From Ruminococcus_G sp050944415 (lineage in GTDB: Bacteria > Bacillota > Clostridia > Lachnospirales > Lachnospiraceae), in NCBI GenBank assembly GCA_050944415.1, contig JBMNRA010000002.1:30483-94482 (forward strand): a stretch of DNA of 64,000 nucleotides, read 5' to 3'. Shown here piece by piece: positions 1-8,380 of the stretch (position 1 is the first letter of the stretch; each line of letters begins with the position of its first letter). The notes below the pieces were generated by a model. It was not told the DNA's origin and searched no databases. It saw only the letters and a program-made list of their open reading frames with translations. The position numbers and the translations under genes are program-made.

Positions 1-740
1 TGTGGAGTTTTGTGCAGGAAAAGAAAAAAGAAGGTCTGATCCGCCATGTGGGATTTTCTTTTCATTCCACACCGGAAGAGCTGGAAGAAATCCTGAAAAA
101 CCATCCGGAAATGGAATTCGTACAGCTTCAGATCAACTATGCGGACTGGGAGAATCCGGCCATTCAGTCCAGAGCCTGCTATGAGATGGCCAGAAAATAC
201 AATAAGCCGGTGATCATCATGGAACCGGTAAAAGGCGGAATGCTGGCCAATCCGCCGCAGCAGGTGAAAGATGTCTTTGAAAAAGCTGACGGGAAAGCTT
301 CCTGCGCGTCCTGGGCGATCCGGTTCGCCGCCAGTCTGGAGGGTGTGATCACCGTTCTGTCCGGAATGAGCAGCATGGAACAGATGGAAGACAATCTGTC
401 TTATATGAAGGACTTTAAAGGTTTGAATGAAGAGGAACAGGCGGTGATCCGGGAGGCACAGACAGCACTGAACAGTATACCGCTGATTCCCTGCACCTCC
501 TGCAATTACTGTGCAAAAGTCTGTCCGGAAGGCATCGGTATCTCCGGATCATTTACAGCAATGAATTATCTGACGCTGTACCAGAATAAGGAGGCAGCGG
601 CTAATCAGGAAAACTGGCTGGTAGGAGGCCATGGAAAGAAAAAAGCAGGCGAGTGCATCAAATGCGGCAAGTGTGAGGAGGTTTGTCCGCAGCATATTAA
701 AATACGGGACGAACTGGAGAAAATTGCGAAGATATTCTGA
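1..740 (+). CDS. Aldo/keto reductase with C-terminal ferredoxin domain (5' end outside window)
   Basis: The reading frame is open to the left edge (codons before the GTG at 12 still fit the family), so the gene is cut by the window. What remains is the second half of an aldo/keto reductase TIM barrel: the IRHVGFSFHS strand, a MEFVQLQINYADW segment and the VLSGMSSMEQMEDNL C-terminal motif. It is followed by two cysteine clusters, CTSCNYCAKVCP near 490-525 and CIKCGKCEEVCP near 655-690, expected to bind two [4Fe-4S] clusters. Members of this family are cytoplasmic oxidoreductases, mostly of unknown substrate. It ends 14 bases before the NifHD-like start, so it is probably co-transcribed and could pass electrons to that system; this is inference. 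Two full paralogues lie at 22266 and 37921. Confidence 0.9.
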   Translation, partial: WSFVQEKKKEGLIRHVGFSFHSTPEELEEILKNHPEMEFVQLQINYADWENPAIQSRACYEMARKYNKPVIIMEPVKGGMLANPPQQVKDVFEKADGKASCASWAIRFAASLEGVITVLSGMSSMEQMEDNLSYMKDFKGLNEEEQAVIREAQTALNSIPLIPCTSCNYCAKVCPEGIGISGSFTAMNYLTLYQNKEAAANQENWLVGGHGKKKAGECIKCGKCEEVCPQHIKIRDELEKIAKIF

Positions 741-754
741 AGGAGTTGAGACAT

Positions 755-2956
755 ATGGAATCCCATACCCGCTTTGAGGTGGCCGTTTACGGAAAGGGCG
801 GCATTGGAAAATCTACGGTCAGCGCTAATCTGTCGGCAGCTCTGGCCATGACAGGAAGAAAGGTCATGCAGATCGGCTGTGATCCCAAGCATGATTCTAC
901 CAGGCTTTTGATGCACGGAGTCAGTATACCGACGGTTCTGGATTATCTGAAAGAGACTCCGAAAGAGCAGGCGGAACTCTCCGATGTCCTGAAGGAAGGG
1001 TGCCTGGGAATCGGCTGTATCGAAGCAGGAGGGCCTACTCCGGGAGTGGGATGCGCCGGAAGGGGAATCATCTCCGCCTTTGAGTTTTTAAAGGAGCAGA
1101 AGGCGAAAGAGCCGTATGATATTGTACTGTATGATGTCCTGGGAGATGTGGTCTGCGGCGGTTTCGCGGTTCCGGTTAGAAGAGAATATGCAGACGCGGT
1201 TTTTCTGGTAACCAGCGGAGAATATATGGCAATATACGCCGCCAATAATATCCTCAGGGGTATCCGCAGTTACGATCAGGATACTTATCGTAGAGTAGCG
1301 GGAATTATTTTTAATGAACGGAAAGTAACGGATGAAGAAGAACGTATCCGCCGTTTTGCAGAGGCAGTGGGACTGCCTGTCTGTGCGAGAATTCCACGAA
1401 GCGATCATTTCGCCAGTGCAGAGGCGGCCAACATGCCGCTGATGGAAATGGAAAACTGTCAGGAAGAGCAGGAGGTTTTCCTTCATCTGGCCGGTCGGAT
1501 CAATGACCGGATGTCGCTGTATCGGGCCAGACCCCTGACGGATGAAATGCTGGAGCAGGTGGTCCTGGGAATGGAGAAAACAGTTTACATAAAGAAAGAA
1601 GAGGATCAAAAAACGGCCAAGGAGGATGAAAAAATCCCGGCGGCAGGAGCGGATCTTCTGCCGGAGGTTCCCCGTCCGGGGCGTCCTCCTCTTTACGGCT
1701 GCGCTTTTAACGGGGCGGCAACGGCCGCCATACATCTGACGGATGCCCTGATTCTTGCTCATTCTCCCAAATCCTGTGCCTTTTATACCTGGCAGAATAT
1801 CAGTTCTCCCGGCAGAAAGAATCTGTTTAACCGGGGGATTCTGATGCCTTCGGCCATCAGTCCGAATTTTGAATGTACACAGATGGGGCAGACAGAGGCC
1901 GTTTTCGGAGGAATGGATCGGCTAAAAGAATGTGTGAGGGAAGCATTAAAGCGAAAACCGGGAGCGGTTGTCGTTATCAGTTCCTGTGTCAGCGGAATTA
2001 TCGGAGATGATATCCGGGCAGTGGAAGAGATGTCCGTGCCGGGAATTCCTGTGATTGCCATTCATGCGGATGGCGATATTGCAGGAGATTACATGGAGGG
2101 GATCCGCATGTGCATGCGCACGCTGGCTGAAAAGCTGATTGACCCTGCCGTAAAACCGGAAGGCAGGACAGTGAATCTGATTAACGAAGCTGGAGTGTCC
2201 ACAAACCGCGATATCAATTACCGGATTGTAAAGGAACTGCTGGATCAGATGAATATCGGCATAAACTGCCGGTTCCTGGGAGACGCCACCTGCAGAGAGA
2301 TGAAAAATTTTCTGGCCGCTCCTTTGAATATCCTTGCGGCGGATCAGGCGGACGGACGTGAGATGAAAAAGTGGATGGAAGAAACATACGGCTGCCGTTT
2401 TATGGAAGGCGCTTTTCCCATTGGATTTCAGGCGGCAAAGAACTGGCTGAACAGTCTGGGAGAATACTTCTCCTGTCAGAAGCAGGCAGGAGAGATTATT
2501 GAACGTCAGGAGAAGATTTACCGTCAGGAAATTGAGAAATTAAAACCGTATCTTCAGGGGAAACGGGTGTTTTTGATGACGATCAACAGCAACCTGGACT
2601 GGATCCTGGATGCGGCGACAGCGGCTGGAATGAAATTTCTTAAGATCTGTGTTTTTAATTATCTGGGACAGGAAGTGAAAATTACTGATCATCCCCAGCG
2701 GTATGATATTGACGCGGATTTTGACTGGACAAAGATAAATGAGACGATAAGGCAGCTGAAGCCGGATCTGGTGCTGTCCAATTACACGGCCCAGATAAAG
2801 GAAGGGGATTACCTGACGGACGCCATGCCCATGAGTCCCGTGGTAGGATTCCATTCAGGAATCCACATTCTGAGAAGATGGGTGGAGCTGTTTCAAAACC
2901 GGAGGGAAGGAGACTGGAAAAATGACAGAGCATTGTTCGAAAAGTATTACGCCTGA
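755..2956 (+). CDS. Nitrogenase-like protein: NifH-type ATPase fused to NifD-type component 1
   Basis: A 733-residue protein. Residues 1-260 are a NifH/BchL-type iron protein with the P-loop GKGGIGKS at 13-20 and the two cluster-bridging cysteines at C100 (GPTPGVGCAGRG) and C134 (DVLGDVVCGGF). After a charged linker (about 275-305), residues 306-733 are a NifD-type subunit with cysteines C316 (LYGCAFNGA), C341 (SPKSCAFYTW) and C411 (ISSCVSGIIGDD) matching the three alpha-subunit P-cluster ligands. The NifD Cys that holds FeMo-co is replaced (LNILAADQA) and the His442 region reads MPMSPVVGFH, so a FeMo-co is not expected. Start: ATG 755 lies 9 bases after AGGAG; the upstream TTG at 746 is too close to that site. 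It overlaps the NifK-like gene by 35 bases. ATP-driven two-electron reduction of an unknown substrate is inferred. H and D are normally separate polypeptides. Confidence 0.9.
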   Translation: MESHTRFEVAVYGKGGIGKSTVSANLSAALAMTGRKVMQIGCDPKHDSTRLLMHGVSIPTVLDYLKETPKEQAELSDVLKEGCLGIGCIEAGGPTPGVGCAGRGIISAFEFLKEQKAKEPYDIVLYDVLGDVVCGGFAVPVRREYADAVFLVTSGEYMAIYAANNILRGIRSYDQDTYRRVAGIIFNERKVTDEEERIRRFAEAVGLPVCARIPRSDHFASAEAANMPLMEMENCQEEQEVFLHLAGRINDRMSLYRARPLTDEMLEQVVLGMEKTVYIKKEEDQKTAKEDEKIPAAGADLLPEVPRPGRPPLYGCAFNGAATAAIHLTDALILAHSPKSCAFYTWQNISSPGRKNLFNRGILMPSAISPNFECTQMGQTEAVFGGMDRLKECVREALKRKPGAVVVISSCVSGIIGDDIRAVEEMSVPGIPVIAIHADGDIAGDYMEGIRMCMRTLAEKLIDPAVKPEGRTVNLINEAGVSTNRDINYRIVKELLDQMNIGINCRFLGDATCREMKNFLAAPLNILAADQADGREMKKWMEETYGCRFMEGAFPIGFQAAKNWLNSLGEYFSCQKQAGEIIERQEKIYRQEIEKLKPYLQGKRVFLMTINSNLDWILDAATAAGMKFLKICVFNYLGQEVKITDHPQRYDIDADFDWTKINETIRQLKPDLVLSNYTAQIKEGDYLTDAMPMSPVVGFHSGIHILRRWVELFQNRREGDWKNDRALFEKYYA

Positions 2957-4184
2957 CAGCCTGACGGGAATGATCTTTGCCATGGAGGGAATGAAAAACA
3001 CCGTAGTATTGCTGAACGGTCCCATGGGCTGCAAATTTTATCACAGCACGACTTCTCAGTTTCTGACCATTCATCCCAATCTTTATCTGCCGGCAGCGGA
3101 GGGGGGAGAAAAGGTTCCGGTCGACTATAATTATCTGAATCACTGGTTTTTCCGGCAGCCCAGAGTTCCCTGTACCTGGCTGGACGGATATGATTACGTT
3201 TACGGAACCGGTCAGCAAGTCAGGGAAGGTCTCCGCTATCTGAAAGATCATGTGAAATTTGAGCTTCTGGTTATAGTTAATTCACCGGGAGCCTCACTGA
3301 TCGGCGATAACCTGGAGGAAATTGCGGGGGAAATCCTGCCGGAATATCCCCGGGTTATTCTGGAATCCCCGGGATATTCAAAAGAGTACCAGGACGGATA
3401 TGAGACTGCCTCCGTGGAACTGCTGCGGCAGGCGGCTGTACCCCTTTGGAAAGGGGGTGGGGCGGCAGACTCCGGAGAAGGAAAGCAGGTAAAAAAGGTA
3501 AATATACTGGGTCTGTCCATATGGCAGCGATACTATGAAGGCACACGGGCCGAGATGGAGCGGCTGTTCCGGATGTGCGGTATTGAAGTCAACTGTTTTC
3601 TGTGTGCCGGCAGTTCCCTGGAAGAGCTGAAAAAGATCCCGGAGGCTGATCTGAATGTGGTGCTTTACCCGGAGCTGGGAACCAAAGGAGCAAAATTTTT
3701 ACAAGAGATCCGCCAGATGCCCTGTTATATCAGCCCGGGTCTTCCCATCGGCTTTTCATCGGTGGAAACCATGTTTTCCCGGATCTGCGGTATCCTGCAG
3801 ACAGACCCCGGGCCTCTGCTTGAGGAGTGTGAGAAAGCCCGGGCTCTGGCCTGGTATAAGATCAATCAGGTTTACCAGATGTGCGGCCTGCCCAAGGGAA
3901 CCAGGTTTTTCGTGGAGGGCATGGAGTCGGAGGTGGAGGGCTACCGCCGGTTTCTGACAGAATATCTGGGAATGATCCCGGCGTCTGAGATGGAGGCGGA
4001 GCTGATCTTCGGAGACGCCAATACGATTGCGTCGCTGAAGACAAGAAGAACGCCATTCTGCGGGATTGAAATCAGTCTGCCCGGCATGGGCTATCTGGAT
4101 GTGCTTGAGAAAACCCATATGGGAATACGGGGAACACTGTTTTTGATCGAACAGGTGCTGAACGGGCTTATGTCAAAATTGTGA
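2922..4184 (+). CDS. Nitrogenase component 1-like protein (NifK-type partner)
   Basis: A 420-residue component 1 (oxidoreductase/nitrogenase family) protein. The start of the family fold is clear: HCSKSITPDSLTGM (C5) and LNGPMGCKFYH (C37) match the first two beta-subunit P-cluster cysteines, while the third position, within IVNSPGASLIGDNL, carries no cysteine. It would pair with the NifD half of the upstream fusion to bind a cluster with at most five cysteines. The start codon ATG 2922 lies inside the upstream gene after a GGAGGGAAGGAG stretch, so translation is likely coupled. Length is shorter than NifK (about 520) and nearer BchB/NflD-type subunits. No biosynthetic nif genes (nifB, nifE/N) are visible in the window, which argues against nitrogen fixation. 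Confidence 0.85.
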   Translation: MTEHCSKSITPDSLTGMIFAMEGMKNTVVLLNGPMGCKFYHSTTSQFLTIHPNLYLPAAEGGEKVPVDYNYLNHWFFRQPRVPCTWLDGYDYVYGTGQQVREGLRYLKDHVKFELLVIVNSPGASLIGDNLEEIAGEILPEYPRVILESPGYSKEYQDGYETASVELLRQAAVPLWKGGGAADSGEGKQVKKVNILGLSIWQRYYEGTRAEMERLFRMCGIEVNCFLCAGSSLEELKKIPEADLNVVLYPELGTKGAKFLQEIRQMPCYISPGLPIGFSSVETMFSRICGILQTDPGPLLEECEKARALAWYKINQVYQMCGLPKGTRFFVEGMESEVEGYRRFLTEYLGMIPASEMEAELIFGDANTIASLKTRRTPFCGIEISLPGMGYLDVLEKTHMGIRGTLFLIEQVLNGLMSKL

Positions 4185-4200
4185 AAGTTATATTAAAACG

Positions 4201-4237
4201 AAAAACCGGAGACCGATGTTGCAGGCCTCCGGTTTTT
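4201..4237. terminator. Bidirectional terminator between nitrogenase-like operon and ABC exporter
   Basis: The 11-base arms AAAAACCGGAG (4201-4211) and CTCCGGTTTTT (4227-4237) form a perfect stem with a 15-base loop. A-tract and T-tract flank it, so it works on both strands between converging genes. Confidence 0.85.
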
Positions 4238-6057
4238 CATGCAAACTGACTGTAGTAAAGTTCGGCATACAGTCCCTTCTTTTCCAGCAATTCCCGGTGA
4301 TTTCCCTGCTCCAGAATATTTCCATTCTGCATAAACAGGATCATATCCGCATCTACGATGGTAGACAGCCGGTGGGCGATGACAAAGCTGGTTCTGTTTT
4401 TCATCAGCGCTTTCATGGCTTTTCCGATCTCCATTTCCGTGCGGGTGTCCACACTGGAGGTGGCTTCATCCAGGATCAGAACCGCAGGGTCGCAGAGTAC
4501 CACCCGGGCGATGGTCAGAAGCTGGCGCTGTCCCGCGGAGATATTTTCCGCGTCATTTTCCAGAAATGTATCGTAGCCTTGCGGCATGGTGCGGATGAAA
4601 AAGTCCGCCTGCGCCGTTTTGGCGGCGGCAACGATCTCCTCTCGGGTGGCGTCCGGTTTCCCGTAGGCGATGTTTTCCGCTATGGTTCCGGAAAACAGCC
4701 AGGTATCCTGGAGAACCATGCCGAAGTTACTGCGCAGGTTCTGCCGGGTCATGGCGCGGGTGTCGGTGCCGTCCAGCAAAATCTTGCCGTCCATCACTTC
4801 ATAGAACCGCATCAGAAGATTGATCAGTGTGGTTTTTCCGGCTCCGGTGCTGCCGACGATGGCAATTTTCTGACCGGGAAGGGCGGAAAAACTGATATCT
4901 TTCATCAGAATCTGATCCGGAGAGTAGCCGAAGCGCACATGCCGGAATTCCACCAGTCCTTTTGCGCTGCGGATGAGAGCCGGGGCAGAGGGCTCCGGAG
5001 AAATTTCTTCCTCATCCAGCATTTCATAAATCCGTTCCACAGAGGCCAGGGCGGACTGCATGGTATTGATCATGTAGGCGGCTTCTGTCAAAGGTTCGGA
5101 AGCCTGGTTGACATACTGGAAGAAAGCCTGAAATATCCCTACGGTAAGGCCGCCTTCCAGCAGCATTTTTCCTGCGATGACAGCCAGCAGGATCTGACCG
5201 AAACGGTTGATCAGCCGGATGGCCGGATTAATGGCGTTGATCAGAAAATCAGCTCTGCAGGAAGCGTCTGCAAGTTCTTCCGTAGCTCTTTCCATATCCT
5301 GTAAACTTTGCGCTTCCCGGTTAAAGGCTTTAATGATAATGCGGCCGCTGTAGGACTCTTCCACATGGGCGGTGACATTGCTGACGCATTGCTGCCGCTT
5401 CATGGCGTACTTTAAGGTTTTATCCGAAAAAAGCTTTGTGGCAAACAGCGCCAGGAGTGTAAATATCAGAAAGATCACGGTCAGCCAGACACTGAAATAA
5501 AACATCATAATCAGTGAACCGACAACCATCCCGATGGCAGTGAACAGTTTTAAAAGTCCTGTCTGCAGCGCTTCCGCCATTTTGTCAAGGTCGTTTGTGG
5601 CCCGGCTTAAAACAGCTCCCGGTTTGTTCCGGTCAAAGAAGGATAATGGCAGTCGGTTTAATTTGGCGCTGATCTCTGTCCGCAGGCGAAGGCTCAGTTT
5701 TTCGGCAAAACTGGCCATTAGGAAGGACTGGAGAGCATAGAAGCCTGCCGCCCCCATATAAATCAGAAACAGAATAAAAATCTCACGGCCGCTTTTTCCC
5801 CAGGTAACGGTAAAGGCGGTTCCTTCACTTAAGGAGCGGCTGATGCCATTCCACAGAGTATCCACTACGGAGACGCTGTACAGAGGGGCCAGGATGGACA
5901 GTAAGGTGTAGAGAATAACGGAAATAAAAACGATAAACAGCCGGATATGCTGGTCGCTTACGGAATTCCAGAGCCGTTTTAAAGTTTTTCCGGTATGATT
6001 GGGAACGGCAAAGTCCATATCTTCTTCAAAATATTCCGTATGATTATTCTCCGCCAC
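4237..6057 (-). CDS. ABC exporter, fused permease-ATPase (catalytic half)
   Basis: About 606 residues: six membrane segments in the first ~320 residues, then an ATPase domain with Walker A GSTGAGKTTLIN, signature ISAGQRQLLTIA and Walker B AVLILDEATSSVD. The glutamate after Walker B is kept, so this is the active half of a heterodimeric type IV (multidrug/peptide/lipid) exporter; the partner just upstream has Asp at that position. Start: an ATG lies directly after AAAGGAG, but the GTG nine bases later (6057) has normal spacing and is preferred. It overlaps the upstream gene by 14 bases, so the two are translationally coupled under the MarR promoter near 8300. Substrate cannot be told from sequence. 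Confidence 0.9.
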   Translation of the reverse strand: MAENNHTEYFEEDMDFAVPNHTGKTLKRLWNSVSDQHIRLFIVFISVILYTLLSILAPLYSVSVVDTLWNGISRSLSEGTAFTVTWGKSGREIFILFLIYMGAAGFYALQSFLMASFAEKLSLRLRTEISAKLNRLPLSFFDRNKPGAVLSRATNDLDKMAEALQTGLLKLFTAIGMVVGSLIMMFYFSVWLTVIFLIFTLLALFATKLFSDKTLKYAMKRQQCVSNVTAHVEESYSGRIIIKAFNREAQSLQDMERATEELADASCRADFLINAINPAIRLINRFGQILLAVIAGKMLLEGGLTVGIFQAFFQYVNQASEPLTEAAYMINTMQSALASVERIYEMLDEEEISPEPSAPALIRSAKGLVEFRHVRFGYSPDQILMKDISFSALPGQKIAIVGSTGAGKTTLINLLMRFYEVMDGKILLDGTDTRAMTRQNLRSNFGMVLQDTWLFSGTIAENIAYGKPDATREEIVAAAKTAQADFFIRTMPQGYDTFLENDAENISAGQRQLLTIARVVLCDPAVLILDEATSSVDTRTEMEIGKAMKALMKNRTSFVIAHRLSTIVDADMILFMQNGNILEQGNHRELLEKKGLYAELYYSQFA

Positions 6058-7783
6058 GGATATCATCTCCTTTCATCTGTGATCTGGCAATGTCCTGGTA
6101 TACGGGGCAGGTTTTCATCAGAGATTCATGGGTTCCCACACCTGCAATTCTTCCGTTTTCCAGCACGATAATCTGATCTGCGTTTAAAATGGTGCTGACC
6201 CTCTGGGCGATGATAAACAGGGCGGCGTCCCTGGTTTTTTCCGCCAGCGCTTTTCTGAGAGCCGCATCGGTCTTAAAATCCAGAGCGGAAAAACTGTCGT
6301 CAAAAATATACAGATCCGCCGGCTTCATCAGAGCCCTTGCAATGGAAAGCCTTTGTTTCTGTCCGCCGGAGAAGTTGGTGCCGCCCTGGGATACAGGGGC
6401 ATTGAGGCCATAGGGAAGATCCATGACAAAACCGGACTGGGCCGTGGCAAGGGCCCCTTCCATTTCCCTTCTGTTGGCATCTTCTTTTCCATAGCGGAGG
6501 TTATCGGCGATGGTTCCGGAAAACAGCCATGCTTTCTGCGGTACGTATGCAATACGGTTTCGCAGTGATTTCTGGGTCATCTTACAGATATCTGTACCGG
6601 AAAAAAGAATTGACCCGGACGTTACATCATGAAAACGGAGCATCAGCTTCGCAATGGTGGACTTTCCGCTTCCCGTACTTCCGATAACGGCAGTGGTCGT
6701 TCCTTTCCTGCAGCTGAACGTAAGATCGTGAAGGGTATCCTCATCGGCATCGGCGAACCGGAAGGTGACATTCTGAAACCGGAGAACTTCCGTCTGATCG
6801 GTCAGCGGCTCGGAAAGTGTTTTGGCAGGCTCGGAAATCTCAGGCCGGCATGCGAGCACTTCCCGGATACGGCAAAGACAGGTCCGGGCCCGGGGAAGCA
6901 GAATCAGCACCATCTGGGCCATGATGATATAAAAAAGAATCAGAATGGCGTACTGGGTCAGAGCGGTAATATCGCCGATTTCCATAAACCCGGCTCCGAT
7001 CCGGTTGCCGCCGATCCATAGTATGGCAACCACACAGAGGTTGAGAACCAGCAGAGCAACACTTTCCAGACCGGCAAACAGCCGGTTGGCGCTGATGGCC
7101 GTCCTGGCATACTCTTCAAAGGATTTTCACATTCGCTTTTCTTCATACTTTTCTTTATAAAAGGCCCGGATCACCCGGACACCGGTCAGATTTTCCCGGA
7201 GGATTACATTCATGGTATCCAGCAGTTTCTGCAGCCTGTCAAAAATGTAAGAGGCTTTTCTGGTTACCAGAATGGCCAGCAGAATGATAACGGCCGTAGC
7301 GCCTATCATCAGAAAGCCCATCAGGGTATCCAGAGAAAAAGCCATGACGATTCCCAGAATACAGATGACCGGTACCGGCAGCACCATCTGAATGCACCAG
7401 ACGAAGGACTGCTGTACCACATTGACGTCGTTTAAAGTACGGGTAATCATGGAACCGGTACCGAAGCTTTCAAAATCATGGGCGGAAAAGGCCAGGGAAT
7501 GCTTATAGAGTGCATTGCGTATATCCCGGCCGATTCTGGCGGAAAGGCTGGCACAGCACCAGCTTCCCGCCAGTGCGCCTCCGCTGGTAATAATTGTGAC
7601 GAGAAGCATGAATACTCCGTCCCGGATTATACGGTCGAGATCGCCGCCCGCCACGCCGGTATTGATCATGCCTGCTGTGATGGTGGGAATGAGCAGTCCT
7701 CCCGCCACATCCAGAATCATCACCAGCAGGGTGAATATGCAGAGCCGTTTATATGGTTTCAGAAAATAAAGGATCAGTTTCAT
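6044..7783 (-). pseudogene. ABC exporter partner subunit interrupted by an in-frame TGA
   Basis: Reading 7783 to 6044 on the minus strand gives one continuous 580-codon frame for a permease-ATPase, except for a TGA at 7129-7127 (codon 219). The residues either side (KEKYEEKRM, then KSFEEYARTAISANRLFAG) join as the normal coupling-helix region, so only one codon is wrong and no frame is lost. The ATPase part has Walker A GSTGSGKSTIAKL, signature FSGGQKQRLSIA and Walker B LYIFDDSFSALD, the Asp marking the degenerate site expected of the non-catalytic half of a heterodimer. ATG 7783 overlaps the MarR stop (ATGA). A nonsense mutation or sequencing error is likeliest; the rest of the gene is not decayed. 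Confidence 0.8.
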
Positions 7784-8238
7784 ACAGAACCTCCTGAATC
7801 AAAGACATGCTGATTTTCCAGGTTTCTCAGATTTTCCACGTATTTTTCTGTCAGGCGCAGCAGCTCCTTTCGTTCACCGGCGGTCAGTGCCTGAAAAGCT
7901 TCATGTTCCATCTGCTGTACAGGAAGAATATTCTTCTGTACAAACTCCTGGCCTTTCGGCGTCAGATGAATATGTTTGTCATGGCCTTTTCCCTGTTCCA
8001 GGTAAAGATATCCTTCCCGTTCCAGCTTGCGGATAGAGGAATTAATGGTCTGCTTGGTTACGTAATATGTCTGACAGATATCCTTCTGCAGGCATCCGTC
8101 CCCGAGTTCACAGATAATATAAAAGATCGTAAAGGCACTGTCGGAAATGCCGATATGGCGTGCGATATCGCTGTAGATATCGTCCATTTCTTTATATAGC
8201 CTGTTAAAGGCGACAATATTGTATTCTTTTTCCCTCAT
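7780..8238 (-). CDS. MarR-family transcriptional regulator of the ABC exporter
   Basis: A 152-residue winged-helix protein. The core reads DIARHIGISDSAFTIFYII, then QKDICQTYYVTKQTINSSIR (the recognition helix region) and the wing LYLEQGKGHDKHIHLTPKG, as in MarR/SlyA proteins, followed by a C-terminal dimerisation helix. It is the first gene of a three-gene minus-strand operon and overlaps the exporter start by 4 bases, so it most likely represses its own exporter and responds to a small ligand. The promoter upstream carries a perfect 14-bp inverted repeat, the expected operator. RBS: GGAGG ahead of the ATG at 8238. Confidence 0.9.
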   Translation of the reverse strand: MREKEYNIVAFNRLYKEMDDIYSDIARHIGISDSAFTIFYIICELGDGCLQKDICQTYYVTKQTINSSIRKLEREGYLYLEQGKGHDKHIHLTPKGQEFVQKNILPVQQMEHEAFQALTAGERKELLRLTEKYVENLRNLENQHVFDSGGSV

Positions 8239-8257
8239 GTACTTCCTCCTTGAACAA

Positions 8258-8311
8258 GTATGATTTCGGACCTATATAAGGTATTATAGTCCGAAATCAT
8301 ACCAAAGTCAA
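8258..8311 (-). promoter_or_regulatory. MarR operon promoter with palindromic operator
   Basis: On the minus strand TTGACT (8311-8306), a 17-base spacer and TATAAT (8288-8283) form a near-consensus promoter. A perfect inverted repeat, GTATGATTTCGGAC at 8258-8271 and its complement at 8289-8302, places one arm in the -35/-10 spacer and the other just after the -10, so a bound MarR dimer would block polymerase. Confidence 0.85.
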
Positions 8312-8315
8312 GAGT

Positions 8316-8344
8316 TTGACATTTGTATAAAAGGAAGGTAGAAT
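8316..8344 (+). promoter_or_regulatory. Promoter for EFR1-family gene
   Basis: TTGACA (8316-8321), 17-base spacer, TAGAAT (8339-8344). It diverges from the MarR promoter; the two -35 boxes are 4 bases apart, so MarR binding could influence both directions. Confidence 0.7.
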
Positions 8345-8380
8345 TGGACCATAAAAGAAAGAGTACAGGGAGGCATACGT

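Noticed and set aside
755..4184. A true nitrogen-fixing nitrogenase
   Set aside because: FeMo-co ligands are absent, subunits are short and no nifB/nifE/nifN-type genes are in the window.
4216..5304. Long plus-strand ORF opposite the ABC exporter (and a similar one at 14604-15746)
   Set aside because: Low-complexity mirror of a well-supported gene on the other strand, with no family match and no proper ribosome binding site.
7127..7129. Selenocysteine at the in-frame TGA
   Set aside because: The position lies in a cytoplasmic coupling region of an ABC exporter with no known selenocysteine use, and I see no convincing SECIS-like hairpin directly after it.
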